DNA from: G963665185 sp963665185
Lineage (GTDB): Bacteria > Desulfobacterota > Desulfovibrionia > Desulfovibrionales > Desulfovibrionaceae
Length of the DNA stretch: 64,000 nucleotides
Direction: 5' to 3'
Assembly: GCA_963665185.2 (NCBI GenBank)
Contig: CAXXPO010000015.1
Span: forward strand, 124,001-188,000
A program made the translations under genes and the position numbers. Positions 1 through 9,224 of the stretch are shown one piece after another. How positions within the stretch are numbered: the stretch's first letter is position 1; each line of letters begins with the position of its first letter. Below the pieces are notes generated by a model. That model was not told the DNA's origin. It did not search any database and was given only the letters and a program-made list of their open reading frames with translations.

Positions 1-295
1 TGGCTCCTTCCTCCACGACGAGGACGGGTGTTTGCAGACTGCCGAAGATGTTGGCGGTCTTGTGCAGGACGACCCGTTCCTTGGCCTTGATCTCGCCGTT
101 GATGCGGCCCGAAAGGACCAACTGGCCGACGTCGATCTGGCCTTCCACTTCGGCCTCCCGGCCAATGACCAGCGTACCTTCACTGGTGACTTCTCCCTGG
201 AACGTTCCGTCTATGCGGACAGATCCCTGGAAGTTGAGTTTTCCCTGGTAGCTGGTCCCCGCGCCGAGAAAGGCATTGATTTCGTCTTTGGCCAT
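1..295 (-). CDS. bactofilin family protein (3' end cut by window edge)
   Basis: The reverse strand from the ATG at 295 reads MAKDEINAFLGAG and continues into a bactofilin core of short beta-strand turns such as GSVRIDGTFQGEV, TLVIGREAEVEGQI and LSGRINGEIKAKE, running off the window start. Bactofilins polymerise into membrane-associated cytoskeletal filaments involved in cell shape and peptidoglycan placement. It follows rodA by 23 bp on the same strand and so sits at the end of the rod-shape cluster, which fits that role. Only about 98 residues are visible, so the C-terminus cannot be described. Confidence 0.85.
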   Translation of the reverse strand, partial: MAKDEINAFLGAGTSYQGKLNFQGSVRIDGTFQGEVTSEGTLVIGREAEVEGQIDVGQLVLSGRINGEIKAKERVVLHKTANIFGSLQTPVLVVEEGA

Positions 296-318
296 TGTGA
301 TTCCTCGAAAGCTGTGGA

Positions 319-1434
319 CTAGCCCTTTTTGAACACGAAACGCCGCATGGACACGTTCATGACCAGCCCGATCAGACAGAAGTTTACAACCATTGCGCTC
401 CCCCCGTAGCTAATGAAGGGGAGCGGAATTCCCACGACAGGCATGAGACCGAGGACCATACCCATGTTGATAAGTATTTGCCAGAAGAAATAGAAGAAGA
501 CCCCGGCCGCCAGAAACGCGCCGAAACGGTCCTTGGCGTCGCGGGAGCAGAGCACGATCTGGTGCAGAAACGCGCAGAAAATGCCCAGCAGAACGATCAG
601 TCCCAGAAATCCCCACTCCTCTCCGAATACGGCCACGGCAAAGTCGGTGTGTTTTTCCGGCAGAAAGCGCAACTGGCTCTGCGTGCCCGCCAGAAAACCC
701 TTGCCCGTGAGCTGGCCCGAGCCGATGGCGATCTGCGACTGTATTATATGATACCCCGACCCCAGCGGGTCGCGTTCCGGGTCCAGAAAGGTAAGGATTC
801 TGTTTTTCTGGTAGTCGTGCAGCATGAACCATCCCAGGGGAAGTATGCAGGGCACGATGACGGCCAGCGTTTTGAGGATGTGCATGCCGATGCCGCGGAA
901 AAGGATGATGCCCCCCATGATCATGAGCACGTTCAACCCGGAACCGAGGTCGGGCTGCAATACGATGAGCGCGGCCAGGACAAGCCCGATGCCGCTGACG
1001 TAGAACAGGCCGCCCCAGTCGAGTTTTTCGTCCTCGCGTGCCAGAATGCGCGCGCCGATGAGCAGTACGCTGATCTTGGCCACCTCGCTGGGCTGGAGGT
1101 TGAAAAAACCAAGGGAAATCCAACGCTGCGCCCCGCCCGCGATTTTCCCCATGAACAGGACGTACAACAGGAGTATGGTGGTCAGGGTGAACAGGGGCCA
1201 GGCCAGAGTCTTGAGGTGGCGGTAGTCGAAGACCATGAAGAGGACCATGCCCACCAGCCCTATCATGCCCCAGATCAGTTCCTTCTGATAATAAGGATAC
1301 ATGGCCATGCCTTCTTCCATGCGGAAGCCGCTGGCCGAGTACAGGTTGAGCACGCCCAGGAAAAAGAGCAGAAACGTCAGCCCCAGAAGGCTCCAATTGA
1401 TGTGCAGAAGCAATCTGCGGTCAATGGGCGACAT
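319..1434 (-). CDS. rodA: RodA, SEDS peptidoglycan glycosyltransferase
   Basis: A 371-residue multi-pass membrane protein of the FtsW/RodA/SpoVE (SEDS) family that polymerises lipid II for lateral wall growth with PBP2. Family features visible are IAGGAQRWISLG, the NLQPSEVAKI segment, VLQPDLGSGL and the C-terminal GIPLPFISYGGSAM motif. The ATG at 1434 overlaps the TAA of mrdA by one base, which suggests translational coupling. An in-frame upstream extension of the open frame runs through mrdA and is not part of this gene. Length matches the family. No lesion is seen in this gene, unlike mrdA and mreC next to it. Confidence 0.95.
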   Translation of the reverse strand: MSPIDRRLLLHINWSLLGLTFLLFFLGVLNLYSASGFRMEEGMAMYPYYQKELIWGMIGLVGMVLFMVFDYRHLKTLAWPLFTLTTILLLYVLFMGKIAGGAQRWISLGFFNLQPSEVAKISVLLIGARILAREDEKLDWGGLFYVSGIGLVLAALIVLQPDLGSGLNVLMIMGGIILFRGIGMHILKTLAVIVPCILPLGWFMLHDYQKNRILTFLDPERDPLGSGYHIIQSQIAIGSGQLTGKGFLAGTQSQLRFLPEKHTDFAVAVFGEEWGFLGLIVLLGIFCAFLHQIVLCSRDAKDRFGAFLAAGVFFYFFWQILINMGMVLGLMPVVGIPLPFISYGGSAMVVNFCLIGLVMNVSMRRFVFKKG

Positions 1435-3323
1435 TATTCCTTTTCCTTTTTCCGGCCGTAGTTCAGGACTTTTTTCCACATGGTCGAATTCTTCATCCGG
1501 TAAGGCCAGTTGGCAATGGGAAAGCCGTCGGGGTTGGCGAAAAGGTAATCGTACAGTGTTTTGGCAATGGGAATGGACGATTCGCTGCCGTGTCCGCCAT
1601 GTTCCACCATGGCCACGATGACCACGGCCCGCCCGTCCCGTACTCCCCAGCTTGCCAGCCAGGAGTGGTCCCGGAACTTGTACTTGATTTCTTCGGTCTT
1701 TGCACCCCGGGCCTCTTCGGTCAGCCGGACAACCTGGGCCGTGCCCGTCTTGCCGCCGATGGCCGTGTCCGGAGTTCGCAGACGGCGGCAGGTTCCGTGG
1801 GGCGAGTCCACGGTTTCCTTCATTGTTTCCAGGATAAGGGCCAGGTTTGCCTCGCTCAGCCCCATGCGGCTGACTTCCACCGGCCTGTCCGTGGATACCA
1901 GCAGGGGCTTGAGGATGATGCCGCCGTTGACCAGCGCTCCGATGAACCGGGCGATCTGGAGCGGGGTGGCCAGTGTATACCCCTGGCCTATGGCCAGGTT
2001 CAGGTTTTCGCCGCCCTGCCATCGTTCGCCCTTGACCCGGCGCTTCCATTCGCGGCTGGGAATGAGGCCTGATTTTTCATGAGGCAGGTCGATGCCTGTG
2101 GCATTGCCCAGGCCGCAGGATCGGGCGAACGGTTCAATGCGGTCCACTCCCATGCGGTTGCCCAGGTCGTAAAAATAGACATCGCACGATTCCACAAGCC
2201 CCCGGCGCAGATCCACATGTCCGTGGCCGTGTTTTTTCCAGCACCGGAAAACGCGGTTTCCCAGGCGGAATTGGCCGGAGCAGAACACGGTCTTATCCGG
2301 ATCGATCATGTTTTCGTGCAGCCCGGCACCGGCCATCACCAGCTTGAAGACCGAGCCGGGCGGGTAGGCGCTCTGGTAGGCCCGATTGAGAAGGACGTGG
2401 CGCGGGGTCGTCGCGCAGCACGGCCCATTGTTCCGGGGGTCAGTCCGGTGACAAAGACATTGTTGTCGAAGCTGGGTTCGGACACCATGGCCAGGATCTG
2501 GCCGGTGAACGGTTCAAGAACCACGACGGAACCCTCGTGTCCATATTCTTTCAGGGCTTTGGTTGCCACTTCCTGCAGGTCTAGGTCGATGGGACAGATT
2601 GATGTGTTCCCCGGCGCGCGGGTCCTTGACCACAAGATTGGTCAGTTTGCGGCCCGATGCGTCCACTTCCAGCTGGCGCAGCCCCTTCTTGCCGCGCAGG
2701 CGGTTTTCCAGGGTGAGTTCCAGGCCGCGTTTTCCAACGGCATCGCCCAGAGCGAGCGTGGAATCCTCTTCCATTTCCTGTTCGTTGGCTTCGGCCACGT
2801 ACCCGAGAATGTGGGCCAGCAGTTCGCCCTGTGGATAGTAGCGTTTGGGTCGGACCACAATGTCCAGCCCGGGCCAGCGAAAGGCGTTGCTTTCAATGCG
2901 GGCGACCAGATCAAAGGGGATGTTGTTGGCCAGGACCAGTGGTTCGAAGGGTTTGACCCGGCGGCGGTCCTTTTTGAGCTTTTCCTGGAGTTCCTTTACC
3001 GGAATTCCGGTCAACAGGCTTACCTGCTCCAGGGTGGCGTCCATGTCCTGAACGTCTTCCCGGACAACGGCAAGGGCGTATGCGGGCTCGTTTACCGCGG
3101 TGATGCGCCCCTGACGGTCGCGGACCAGGCCGCGCGGCGCGTACATGGATTCCTGGCGAAGTCGGTTGTCCCTGGCTTTTTCCGCATAGTACGTGCCCTT
3201 GTGAATCTGCAGGTACCACAGGCGCAGGGCGAAGATGCAGAACAAGCCTACTATCAGGGTTTGCAGCAGAATGAGCCCGTGTTTCGGGGCGTACTGTCCG
3301 TCAGCCTGATAATGAATACGCAT
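1434..3323 (-). CDS. mrdA: MrdA (penicillin-binding protein 2), interrupted by three single-base frameshifts
   Basis: Class B PBP, transpeptidase partner of RodA. From the ATG at 3323 (MRIHYQADGQ) there is an N-terminal membrane anchor, a dimerisation domain (SMYAPRGLVRDRQGRI) and a transpeptidase domain with active-site SVFK and the GGKTGTAQ motif. The reading frame breaks near 2591-2593, 2433-2439 and 2404-2407. Removing one base at each point restores continuous PBP2 sequence (NLS-IDLDLQEVATK, LTP-EQWAVLRDD, DD-PRHVLLNRAYQ) and gives about 628 residues. Two of the three sites are G runs of four or five bases on the plus strand and one is a G3. The start overlaps the mreD end by 23 bp. Sequencing error is more likely than loss of this normally essential gene. 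Confidence 0.85.
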
Positions 3324-3774
3324 GGGACTTGACTCGTAACGTGTACAGCCGGGCAACAATGAGCCAGACCAGGATGAAGCAGACGGACTGCCAGAGGCTG
3401 GTGGTGACCAGCCAGGCGCCGGAGATGGTGACATTCTGCAGCATGCCCATGATCCAGGTGACGCCGCCGTGCATCAGGCCGGACAGGACCGCCAGAATAC
3501 AGACGAACAGAAAGTTCTTGGCTTCGAACATCCAGCGTCCGACCCAGAACACCATGGCCAGGGCGGCGTAGAATAGGAGTGCCGCCCCGAAGGCAAGGCT
3601 GCCGGTCCCTTCCTGGATGAGGACCCAGACAAGGCACAGCCAGAAATTGACCCCGGCCCGTTCCTCCTGAAGGCTGACCAGGAACACCGGGGCAAGCAGG
3701 TCCACGCCGGGAATGAAATATTGCCCCCATATGGCTGCGACCGTGGCCGCGGCCCAGAAAAAGGCTTTTCTCAC
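3301..3774 (-). CDS. mreD: MreD, rod-shape inner membrane protein
   Basis: A 157-residue hydrophobic protein with about five membrane segments, placed exactly where MreD is expected between mreC and mrdA. It begins with GTG at 3774, sharing GTGA with the mreC stop. The GTG start is supported by this 4-bp overlap and by the typical MreD start MRKAFFWAAAT. MreD links MreC and the elongasome enzymes in the membrane. Sequence conservation is low in this family, so the call rests on hydropathy, length and gene order. Confidence 0.85.
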   Translation of the reverse strand: MRKAFFWAAATVAAIWGQYFIPGVDLLAPVFLVSLQEERAGVNFWLCLVWVLIQEGTGSLAFGAALLFYAALAMVFWVGRWMFEAKNFLFVCILAVLSGLMHGGVTWIMGMLQNVTISGAWLVTTSLWQSVCFILVWLIVARLYTLRVKSHAYSLSG

Positions 3775-4682
3775 TGCACCGCTCCCGGCTCTGTGGTGGG
3801 CGAGGTGCTGTTCGTGCGCGGAGGGCTGGAGGAAGGTTCATCGGGAACGCGGTTGAGCAGCAGCAGGTTTTCGACTTCGCGGACCTGGGCAATGGGCGTT
3901 GCCAGCACGGTCTGGAACAGGGAAATGTCGCTGCGTTCGATACGCTCTATGCGGGCCACGGGCAGCCCCGGGGGAAACAACCCGGCCAGTCCCGAGGTGA
4001 TCAGGATCTCTCCTTCTTCCAGGGGGGCGTTCAGAGGGACATAGAGAACGTTCAGGGACTCACCCGTGCCAAGGGCGGCACCCTGTCCGGTCAGAATGCC
4101 CGAGGTTCGGTTTTTTTTTGTCCGCGCACGGCAATACGGCTGTTGGGGTCGGTCAGAAGCAGGATCGTGCTGCTGGTGGGACCGGCCTTGAGCACCCGTC
4201 CGACCACTCCGTCGGGAGTGATGGCCGGGGTGTCGCGGTCCACGCCGCCGGATGTGCCCTTGTCGACCAGCAGGGTGTCCAGGGCGCCCATGGGACCCAT
4301 TTGGTGGGCTACAACCCTTGCGCCCTGGCGGCTCCACCTGGGCGGCGGGGGAAAATTCCATGAGCCGCTCCAGAAGGGCGGCCTTGTGCGCCTGCTCGCG
4401 CAGGTCGGCGTTTTCCAGGTGCAATCGGGCCAGAAGGCTCTGCAGCTGCTCGTTCTGCTGGCGCAGCCCCACGAAATAGATGTAGCGGTCCCAGAAACTG
4501 GTGGCCTGATGCGCAACCCATTTTCCGGGCTTGAGCACAAGGCCTGCTATTTCCATTCCCGTGTTGGTGGCCAGTGAGTCGAGAAAACCGGATCGCAGGT
4601 TCCATGTGTACAGGCTCAGGTACAACAAGAGAAGCGCAAGCAGCAGGAAGATGCAACGTTTTATTCCGAATCTGCCGCCCAT
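3771..4682 (-). CDS. mreC: MreC, with two compensating frameshifts
   Basis: Periplasmic, membrane-anchored elongasome scaffold. From the ATG at 4682 come an N-terminal transmembrane helix (about residues 8-25), a coiled-coil region (LRQQNEQLQSLLARL) and the MreC beta domain. The frame leaves MreC near 4327-4331 (one extra base in a CC/GG pair) and returns at a run of nine T on the plus strand at 4111-4119. Between these points the correct sequence (ARVVAHQMGPMG through DPNSRIAVRG) lies in another frame. A nominal 303-residue frame spans the gene, but its middle third is nonsense. One lesion is at a nine-base homopolymer, which points to a base-calling artefact. Confidence 0.85.
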   Translation of the reverse strand: MGGRFGIKRCIFLLLALLLLYLSLYTWNLRSGFLDSLATNTGMEIAGLVLKPGKWVAHQATSFWDRYIYFVGLRQQNEQLQSLLARLHLENADLREQAHKAALLERLMEFSPAAQVEPPGRKGCSPPNGSHGRPGHPAGRQGHIRRRGPRHPGHHSRRSGRTGAQGRSHQQHDPASDRPQQPYCRARTKKNRTSGILTGQGAALGTGESLNVLYVPLNAPLEEGEILITSGLAGLFPPGLPVARIERIERSDISLFQTVLATPIAQVREVENLLLLNRVPDEPSSSPPRTNSTSPTTEPGAVQ

Positions 4683-4751
4683 GCAGCCTTGCCTCCAGGA
4701 ATATATCTGTTCACCGGCGTCAAAGCATGTGGCCTCGATAGCGACCGGCCG

Positions 4752-5792
4752 TTAATCAATAGTGACTTCTTTGTAGAGTTCGATGTTGTCCAGCGCCTTG
4801 CCGGAACCGAGCACCACTGCGGACAGGGGGTCGTCCACAACCGTGATGGGCAGATGGGTTTCCTCGCGCAGAAGCTGGTCCAGGCCTTTGAGGGACGCAC
4901 CGCCGCCGGTCAGGACGATGCCCCGGTCCACGATGTCCGCGGCCAGTTCGGGAGGCGTCTGCTCCAATGCGATGCGGCAGCCCTGGACAATGGAATCCAC
5001 CTGTTCGGCAATGGCCTTGCGCACTTCCTCGCTGGTGATGGTGATGTTCTGCGGGATGCCGGAAACCAGGTCGCGGCCTTTGACGTCCATTTCCAGGATC
5101 TGCTCCATGGGATAGGCCGAACCGATTTCTATCTTGATCTGCTCGGACGTGGATTCGCCGATGAGCATGTTGTATTTGCGTTTGACGTACTGCATGATGG
5201 CTTCATCCATCTTGTCGCCGCCCACGCGCACGGATTTGGAATAGACAATGCCTGACAGGGAGATGACCGCGATTTCCGTGGTTCCGCCGCCGATATCCAC
5301 GACCATGTTGGAGGTGGGCTCGGTGATGGGCAGGTTGGCTCCGATGGCCGCGGCCATCGGCTCCTCGATAAGGTAGACTTCGCGTGCGCCCGCGCTTTCC
5401 GAGGATTCGCGTACGGCCCTTTTTTCCACCTGGGTGATGCCGGTGGGCACGCAGACGATGATGCGCGGTCGGACCAGCCGACGGGAGTTGTGTACTTTAT
5501 GGATGAAATGCCTGAGCATGGCTTCGGTGATTTCAAAGTCTGCGATGACGCCGTCCTTCATGGGACGGATGGCCATGATGTTGCCCGGGGTACGGCCCAG
5601 CATGCGCTTGGCGTCCGTGCCCACGGCCAGAACCTTGTTGCCGCCGCGCCCGTCTTTTTTTACGGCCACGACCGAAGGTTCACGCAGCATGATGCCTTTG
5701 CCCTTGACGTACACCAGGGTGTTGGCCGTACCCAGGTCGATGGCCAGGTCGGTGGAAAAGTAACCGAGAAGCTTGTCAAAAAGTTTTGCCAT
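4752..5792 (-). CDS. mreB: MreB, rod-shape actin homologue
   Basis: A 346-residue bacterial actin. Visible signatures are the first phosphate loop DLGTANTLVY, the second phosphate region VVDIGGGTTEIAVIS, and the adenosine motif IVLTGGGASLKGLDQ. It forms ATP-dependent filaments under the membrane that guide RodA/PBP2. The start at 5792 (MAKLFDKLLGYF) is preferred to an in-frame ATG at 5828 because it matches family length and has a purine-rich GGGAA stretch just upstream. It is the first gene of the minus-strand mre/mrd cluster. Confidence 0.97.
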   Translation of the reverse strand: MAKLFDKLLGYFSTDLAIDLGTANTLVYVKGKGIMLREPSVVAVKKDGRGGNKVLAVGTDAKRMLGRTPGNIMAIRPMKDGVIADFEITEAMLRHFIHKVHNSRRLVRPRIIVCVPTGITQVEKRAVRESSESAGAREVYLIEEPMAAAIGANLPITEPTSNMVVDIGGGTTEIAVISLSGIVYSKSVRVGGDKMDEAIMQYVKRKYNMLIGESTSEQIKIEIGSAYPMEQILEMDVKGRDLVSGIPQNITITSEEVRKAIAEQVDSIVQGCRIALEQTPPELAADIVDRGIVLTGGGASLKGLDQLLREETHLPITVVDDPLSAVVLGSGKALDNIELYKEVTID

Positions 5793-6077
5793 TTTTTTTC
5801 CCGCTATGGTCTGTCGCCGGGGCCGCACGTTCGGAAAACCCCAACATTGCTTGCATTACACATGGTCCTGCCTTTGGTATCAAACAACGTGTGTGCAGGC
5901 AATAGCCGCTCTTGGCCGGAAAATCGCTGGATTTCCCGGCAAAAGCCCGCCGTCTGGTCAGGGGGGCGCATGCAAGTTGCAAAAAATCTTTGAACCCCGT
6001 ACTTGCTAGCAAGTTGGCCGCGTGGTGGCGTTTTAGGGCGCGGCAGAAATTTTCACGAGCAAACACAGGCAGACAAT

Positions 6078-7595
6078 ATGAGCATGGTATATCTTGTAGG
6101 CGCGGGTCCCGGCGATCCGGGCCTCATTACGGTCAAGGGCAGGGAACTCATCGAACGCGCGGACATCCTGGTGTACGATTATCTGGCCAACAAGGAATTC
6201 CTCAAGCTGGCCAGACCCTGTTGCGAAATCATATACGTAGGCAAGAAGGGCGGCGACCACACCCTGCCGCAGGACAAGATCAACGAACTCCTGGTGCGGA
6301 AGGCCATGGAGGACGAGGACCTGGTCATTGTCCGTCTCAAGGGGGGCGATCCCTACATGTTCGGCCGGGGCGCGGAAGAAGCCCAGGAACTGCTGGAGGC
6401 CGGAATCTCCTTCGAGGTCGTGCCCGGCGTGACCAGTGCCATTGCCGGCCCCGCCTACGCAGGCATTCCCCTGACCCACCGCGACTACGCCTCCAGCGTA
6501 TCCTTTATTACCGGGCACGAAGATCCAACCAAAGAGGAAAGCTCCCACAACTGGGAGGCCCTGGCCAAAGGGACCAGCACCCTGGTGTTTTTCATGGGCG
6601 TGAAGAACCTGCCCATGATCGCGGCCAACCTCATGAAGCACGGCATGCGGGCCGACATGCCCGTGGCCCTGGTCCATTGGGGAACCACCTGCAGACAGCG
6701 TTCGTTCGTCTCCACCCTGGACAGCGTGGCCGAAGAGGCCGTTGCCCTGGGCTATCAGGCTCCGTCCCTGATCGTGGTGGGCGAGGTCTGCACGCTCAAG
6801 GAGGAGCTGGAATGGTTCGAACTGCGCCCCCTGTTGGGCAACGGCGTGGTCGTGACCCGCGCCAGGGAGCAGGCCAGCGGGCTTATCACCATGCTGCGCG
6901 AACTCGGGGCCTGCTGCTACGAGTTTCCCACCATTTCCATCCGGCCCTACGAAGACGACACGCCCATACGGCAGGAAATTGAAAAGATTTCCCAGTACGA
7001 CTGGCTTATCTTCACCTCGGTGAACGGTGTGAAGCATTTCTGGGCCAGCCTTGACGACATGGGGCTGGACGCCCGCGTGCTGGGCGGCAGGAAAGTGGCG
7101 GCCATAGGCCCGGCCACTGCGGACGCCCTGGCCGCTCGCGGCATCAACCCTGATTTCGTGCCGGAACAATACGTGGCCGAGGGCGTGGTGGAAGGACTGC
7201 TGCAACAGGGCGTGAAGGGTTCCAAGGTGCTCATTCCCAGGGCAAAAGTGGCCCGCGAAGTGCTGCCGGAAAAACTGCGCGAGGCCGGAGCCGAGGTGAC
7301 CATCCTGCCGGTCTATGAAACCGTCCTGGCGGACAACGACCCCCAAGAGGTCATCCAGGCCCTGGAAAACGACGAAATCCAGTTTGTCACCTTTACCAGT
7401 TCCAGCACTGTGGAAAACTTTTTCGAGCTGATCAAGCCGGAAGCGTTCCGCAAATACCGCGACGGCGTCATTCTGGCCTGCATCGGCCCGGTTACGGCCA
7501 GGACTTTGGAAGGCTTCGGCTTTGAGGCGGATATCGCGCCCGAGGAATACACCATGGCTGGTCTGGTAGACGCCATGGTCGGGGCGGTAAGCTAG
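6078..7595 (+). CDS. cobA-hemD: CobA-HemD fusion: uroporphyrinogen-III C-methyltransferase / uroporphyrinogen-III synthase
   Basis: A 505-residue bifunctional enzyme. Residues 1 to about 240 are a SUMT domain (VYLVGAGPGDPGLITVKG, YDYLANKEFL, VRLKGGDPYMFGRG), which makes precorrin-2 with SAM. The C-terminal half is HemD-like (VVTRAREQASGL, WLIFTSVNGVKHFW, TFTSSSTVENFF), which closes hydroxymethylbilane to uroporphyrinogen III. The fusion puts sirohaem, corrinoid and alternative haem synthesis on one polypeptide, a pattern known in Desulfovibrio and some clostridia. The start MSMVYLVGAG is chosen over an in-frame ATG at 6003 because the domain begins there. It is followed by two palindromic repeats. 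Confidence 0.95.
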   Translation: MSMVYLVGAGPGDPGLITVKGRELIERADILVYDYLANKEFLKLARPCCEIIYVGKKGGDHTLPQDKINELLVRKAMEDEDLVIVRLKGGDPYMFGRGAEEAQELLEAGISFEVVPGVTSAIAGPAYAGIPLTHRDYASSVSFITGHEDPTKEESSHNWEALAKGTSTLVFFMGVKNLPMIAANLMKHGMRADMPVALVHWGTTCRQRSFVSTLDSVAEEAVALGYQAPSLIVVGEVCTLKEELEWFELRPLLGNGVVVTRAREQASGLITMLRELGACCYEFPTISIRPYEDDTPIRQEIEKISQYDWLIFTSVNGVKHFWASLDDMGLDARVLGGRKVAAIGPATADALAARGINPDFVPEQYVAEGVVEGLLQQGVKGSKVLIPRAKVAREVLPEKLREAGAEVTILPVYETVLADNDPQEVIQALENDEIQFVTFTSSSTVENFFELIKPEAFRKYRDGVILACIGPVTARTLEGFGFEADIAPEEYTMAGLVDAMVGAVS

Positions 7596-7721
7596 CGGTC
7601 AGCTGAAAAGCTCGTGCTGACGGCGTTGCTTCGGGTTTGGCAACGCCTCGTGTATTTAAGAATACACGTCGGCTCTGCCAAATCCCTTGCGCCTGGTCAG
7701 CCCGGCTTTTGAGCTGACCGC
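7595..7721. repeat. Repeat family A, copy 1: long imperfect palindrome
   Basis: About 127 bp that fold back on themselves. The outer arms are GCGGTCAGCT and AGCTGACCGC, and the apex is CGTGTATTTAAGAATACACG. It starts at the last base of the cobA-hemD stop codon. It shares layout with the copies at 7758-7880 and 56924-57048 (125-bp class, AT-rich apex with a TATT/AATA pair), though its arms are diverged. It may act as a transcript-end hairpin. Confidence 0.7.
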
Positions 7722-7757
7722 AAGCTGGAAAATGAACTTAGTTAGGCCGTCCCGCTA

Positions 7758-7880
7758 GGCTGCTCAAAAAGGCTGAAGAGCAAGGCGCCAGCATTTCCGC
7801 GAGCGAGGCCGGTATTCTTTAATACGGCCCGTGAAGCGTAAATGCGCAGCAACGAAGCTATTGGGCCTTTTTCAGCAGCC
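7758..7880. repeat. Repeat family A, copy 2: long imperfect palindrome
   Basis: About 123 bp with outer arms GGCTGCTCAAAAAGGC and GCCTTTTTCAGCAGCC and apex GCCGGTATTCTTTAATACGGC. The arms and the internal GAGCAAGGCG and CAACGAAGCTAT segments closely match the copy at 56924-57048, some 49 kb away, showing a dispersed family. It lies 21 bp upstream of purN. Confidence 0.8.
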
Positions 7881-7901
7881 GTCTAATAAAAGGAAGCACC
7901 G

Positions 7902-8582
7902 ATGTCGTTTTGTGTTGCTGTCTTACTCTCCGGCTCCGGCTCCAACCTGCAATCGCTCATCGATGCGACGCAGGCAGGCAAGCTGGACGTGGACATCCGT
8001 CTGGTCCTTTCCAACAAGCCCGATGCCTATGGTCTGGAACGGGCCCGAAAGGCCGGGATTCCCACTGCGGTGGTCAGCCACACCGACTTTTCCAGCCGCG
8101 AGGATTACGACACGGAAATGGTCCGCATCATCCGGGAGCATCAGGCCGAGGCCGTTATCATGGCCGGGTTCATGCGCATCATCACTCCGGTGTTGCTCGA
8201 CGCCTTTCCCAACAAGGTCCTGAACATCCATCCGGCCCTGCTGCCCAGTTTTCCCGGTGTGCATGGGCAGGGCGATGCCGCGGACCACGGGGTGCGTTTT
8301 TCCGGCTGCACCGTGCATTTTGTCGATGCCAAGATGGACAACGGCCCCATCATCATCCAGGCCGTGGTTCCGGCCGAGCCGGACGATGACGGCGCCAGAC
8401 TCGGGGCCCGTATCCTGCGCCTCGAGCACCGCATTTATCCCCAGGCCGTGCAGTGGATGGCCCGGGGCCGTCTGGAAGTGCAGGGACGCAAGGTCGTGGT
8501 TCGGGATGCGGGAAACCAGCCCACAACGGGCAGCGACGAACATGGTTGGTACATGGTGAACCCGCCGTTGGAGGATTTTTAG
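7902..8582 (+). CDS. purN: PurN, phosphoribosylglycinamide formyltransferase
   Basis: A 226-residue GART enzyme transferring formyl from 10-formyl-THF to GAR in purine synthesis. Motifs include VLLSGSGSNLQSLID at the N-terminus (phosphate binding), the catalytic NIHPALLPSFPG region with the conserved Asn and His, and GCTVHFVDAKMDNGPII, whose Asp completes the active site. An AGGA ribosome site sits at a normal distance from the ATG. The loop after PSFPG reads VHGQGDAADHGV rather than the usual GxHAxxxAxxxGV, a mild variation. The gene stands alone, away from other pur genes. Confidence 0.93.
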   Translation: MSFCVAVLLSGSGSNLQSLIDATQAGKLDVDIRLVLSNKPDAYGLERARKAGIPTAVVSHTDFSSREDYDTEMVRIIREHQAEAVIMAGFMRIITPVLLDAFPNKVLNIHPALLPSFPGVHGQGDAADHGVRFSGCTVHFVDAKMDNGPIIIQAVVPAEPDDDGARLGARILRLEHRIYPQAVQWMARGRLEVQGRKVVVRDAGNQPTTGSDEHGWYMVNPPLEDF

Positions 8583-8621
8583 CGAGGACTTTCAATGCAA
8601 CCCGTAATGCGGGGAGGGTGT

Positions 8622-9185
8622 ATGACAGCCGAAGCGTTTCGTTTTCAGCTTGAAGATCGGGAAAAAAATTACCTGAAGGATCTGGTGCGCACTGCCATAC
8701 GACGCGGCCTTCGCAACGACTTCACCCGGAACGCCGTCCCCGAACCGCCCAGCGAGACCCTGCGTCAGGAATTGGGAGTGTTTGTCACTCTCAAGATAGG
8801 CTCCCATCTGCGTGGCTGCATCGGCCACATCATCGGCGACAAGCCGCTTTTCGAGAACGTCTACGCCATGGCTCAGGCCGCGGCGTTTCAGGACCCTCGG
8901 TTTCCTCCGCTCAGCCCCGACGAATTCAACATGCTGGGAATTGAAATTTCCGTTCTCAGCGCCCTGGAAATATGCCCGGACCTGGAGCGGATAACCGTGG
9001 GACGCCACGGCCTGCTTGTCCAGCAGGGAACTCATTCCGGCCTGCTGCTACCCCAGGTGGCCACGGAATGGAAATGGGACCGAACCACCTTTCTGCGCCA
9101 GACCTGCAACAAGGCCGGACTGCCTTCCGATGCCTATGCCGCGCCCGATGCCCGGGTGTTCTGGTTCGAGGCCGAAGTGTTCTGA
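8622..9185 (+). CDS. AMMECR1 domain protein (AmmeMemoRadiSam protein A type)
   Basis: A 187-residue protein with the AMMECR1 signature LRGCIGHI and downstream FQDPRFPPLS, IEISVLS and LLLPQVATEWKW segments. In many anaerobes this family is encoded beside a MEMO-like dioxygenase and a radical-SAM protein. Neither partner is here, so it stands alone or works with genes elsewhere. The start at 8622 is preferred over the in-frame ATG at 8595 because GGGGAGGG lies a few bases upstream. The biochemical role of the family is not settled. Confidence 0.85.
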   Translation: MTAEAFRFQLEDREKNYLKDLVRTAIRRGLRNDFTRNAVPEPPSETLRQELGVFVTLKIGSHLRGCIGHIIGDKPLFENVYAMAQAAAFQDPRFPPLSPDEFNMLGIEISVLSALEICPDLERITVGRHGLLVQQGTHSGLLLPQVATEWKWDRTTFLRQTCNKAGLPSDAYAAPDARVFWFEAEVF

Positions 9186-9224
9186 ACCGGGACACGCCTG
9201 CGGATGCCGCATGTCCCGGCGGTA

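Noticed and set aside
319..2049. Extended rodA frame of 576 codons
   Set aside because: The first 200 codons read through mrdA in a wrong frame. RodA homology begins at 1434, with the one-base overlap to mrdA.
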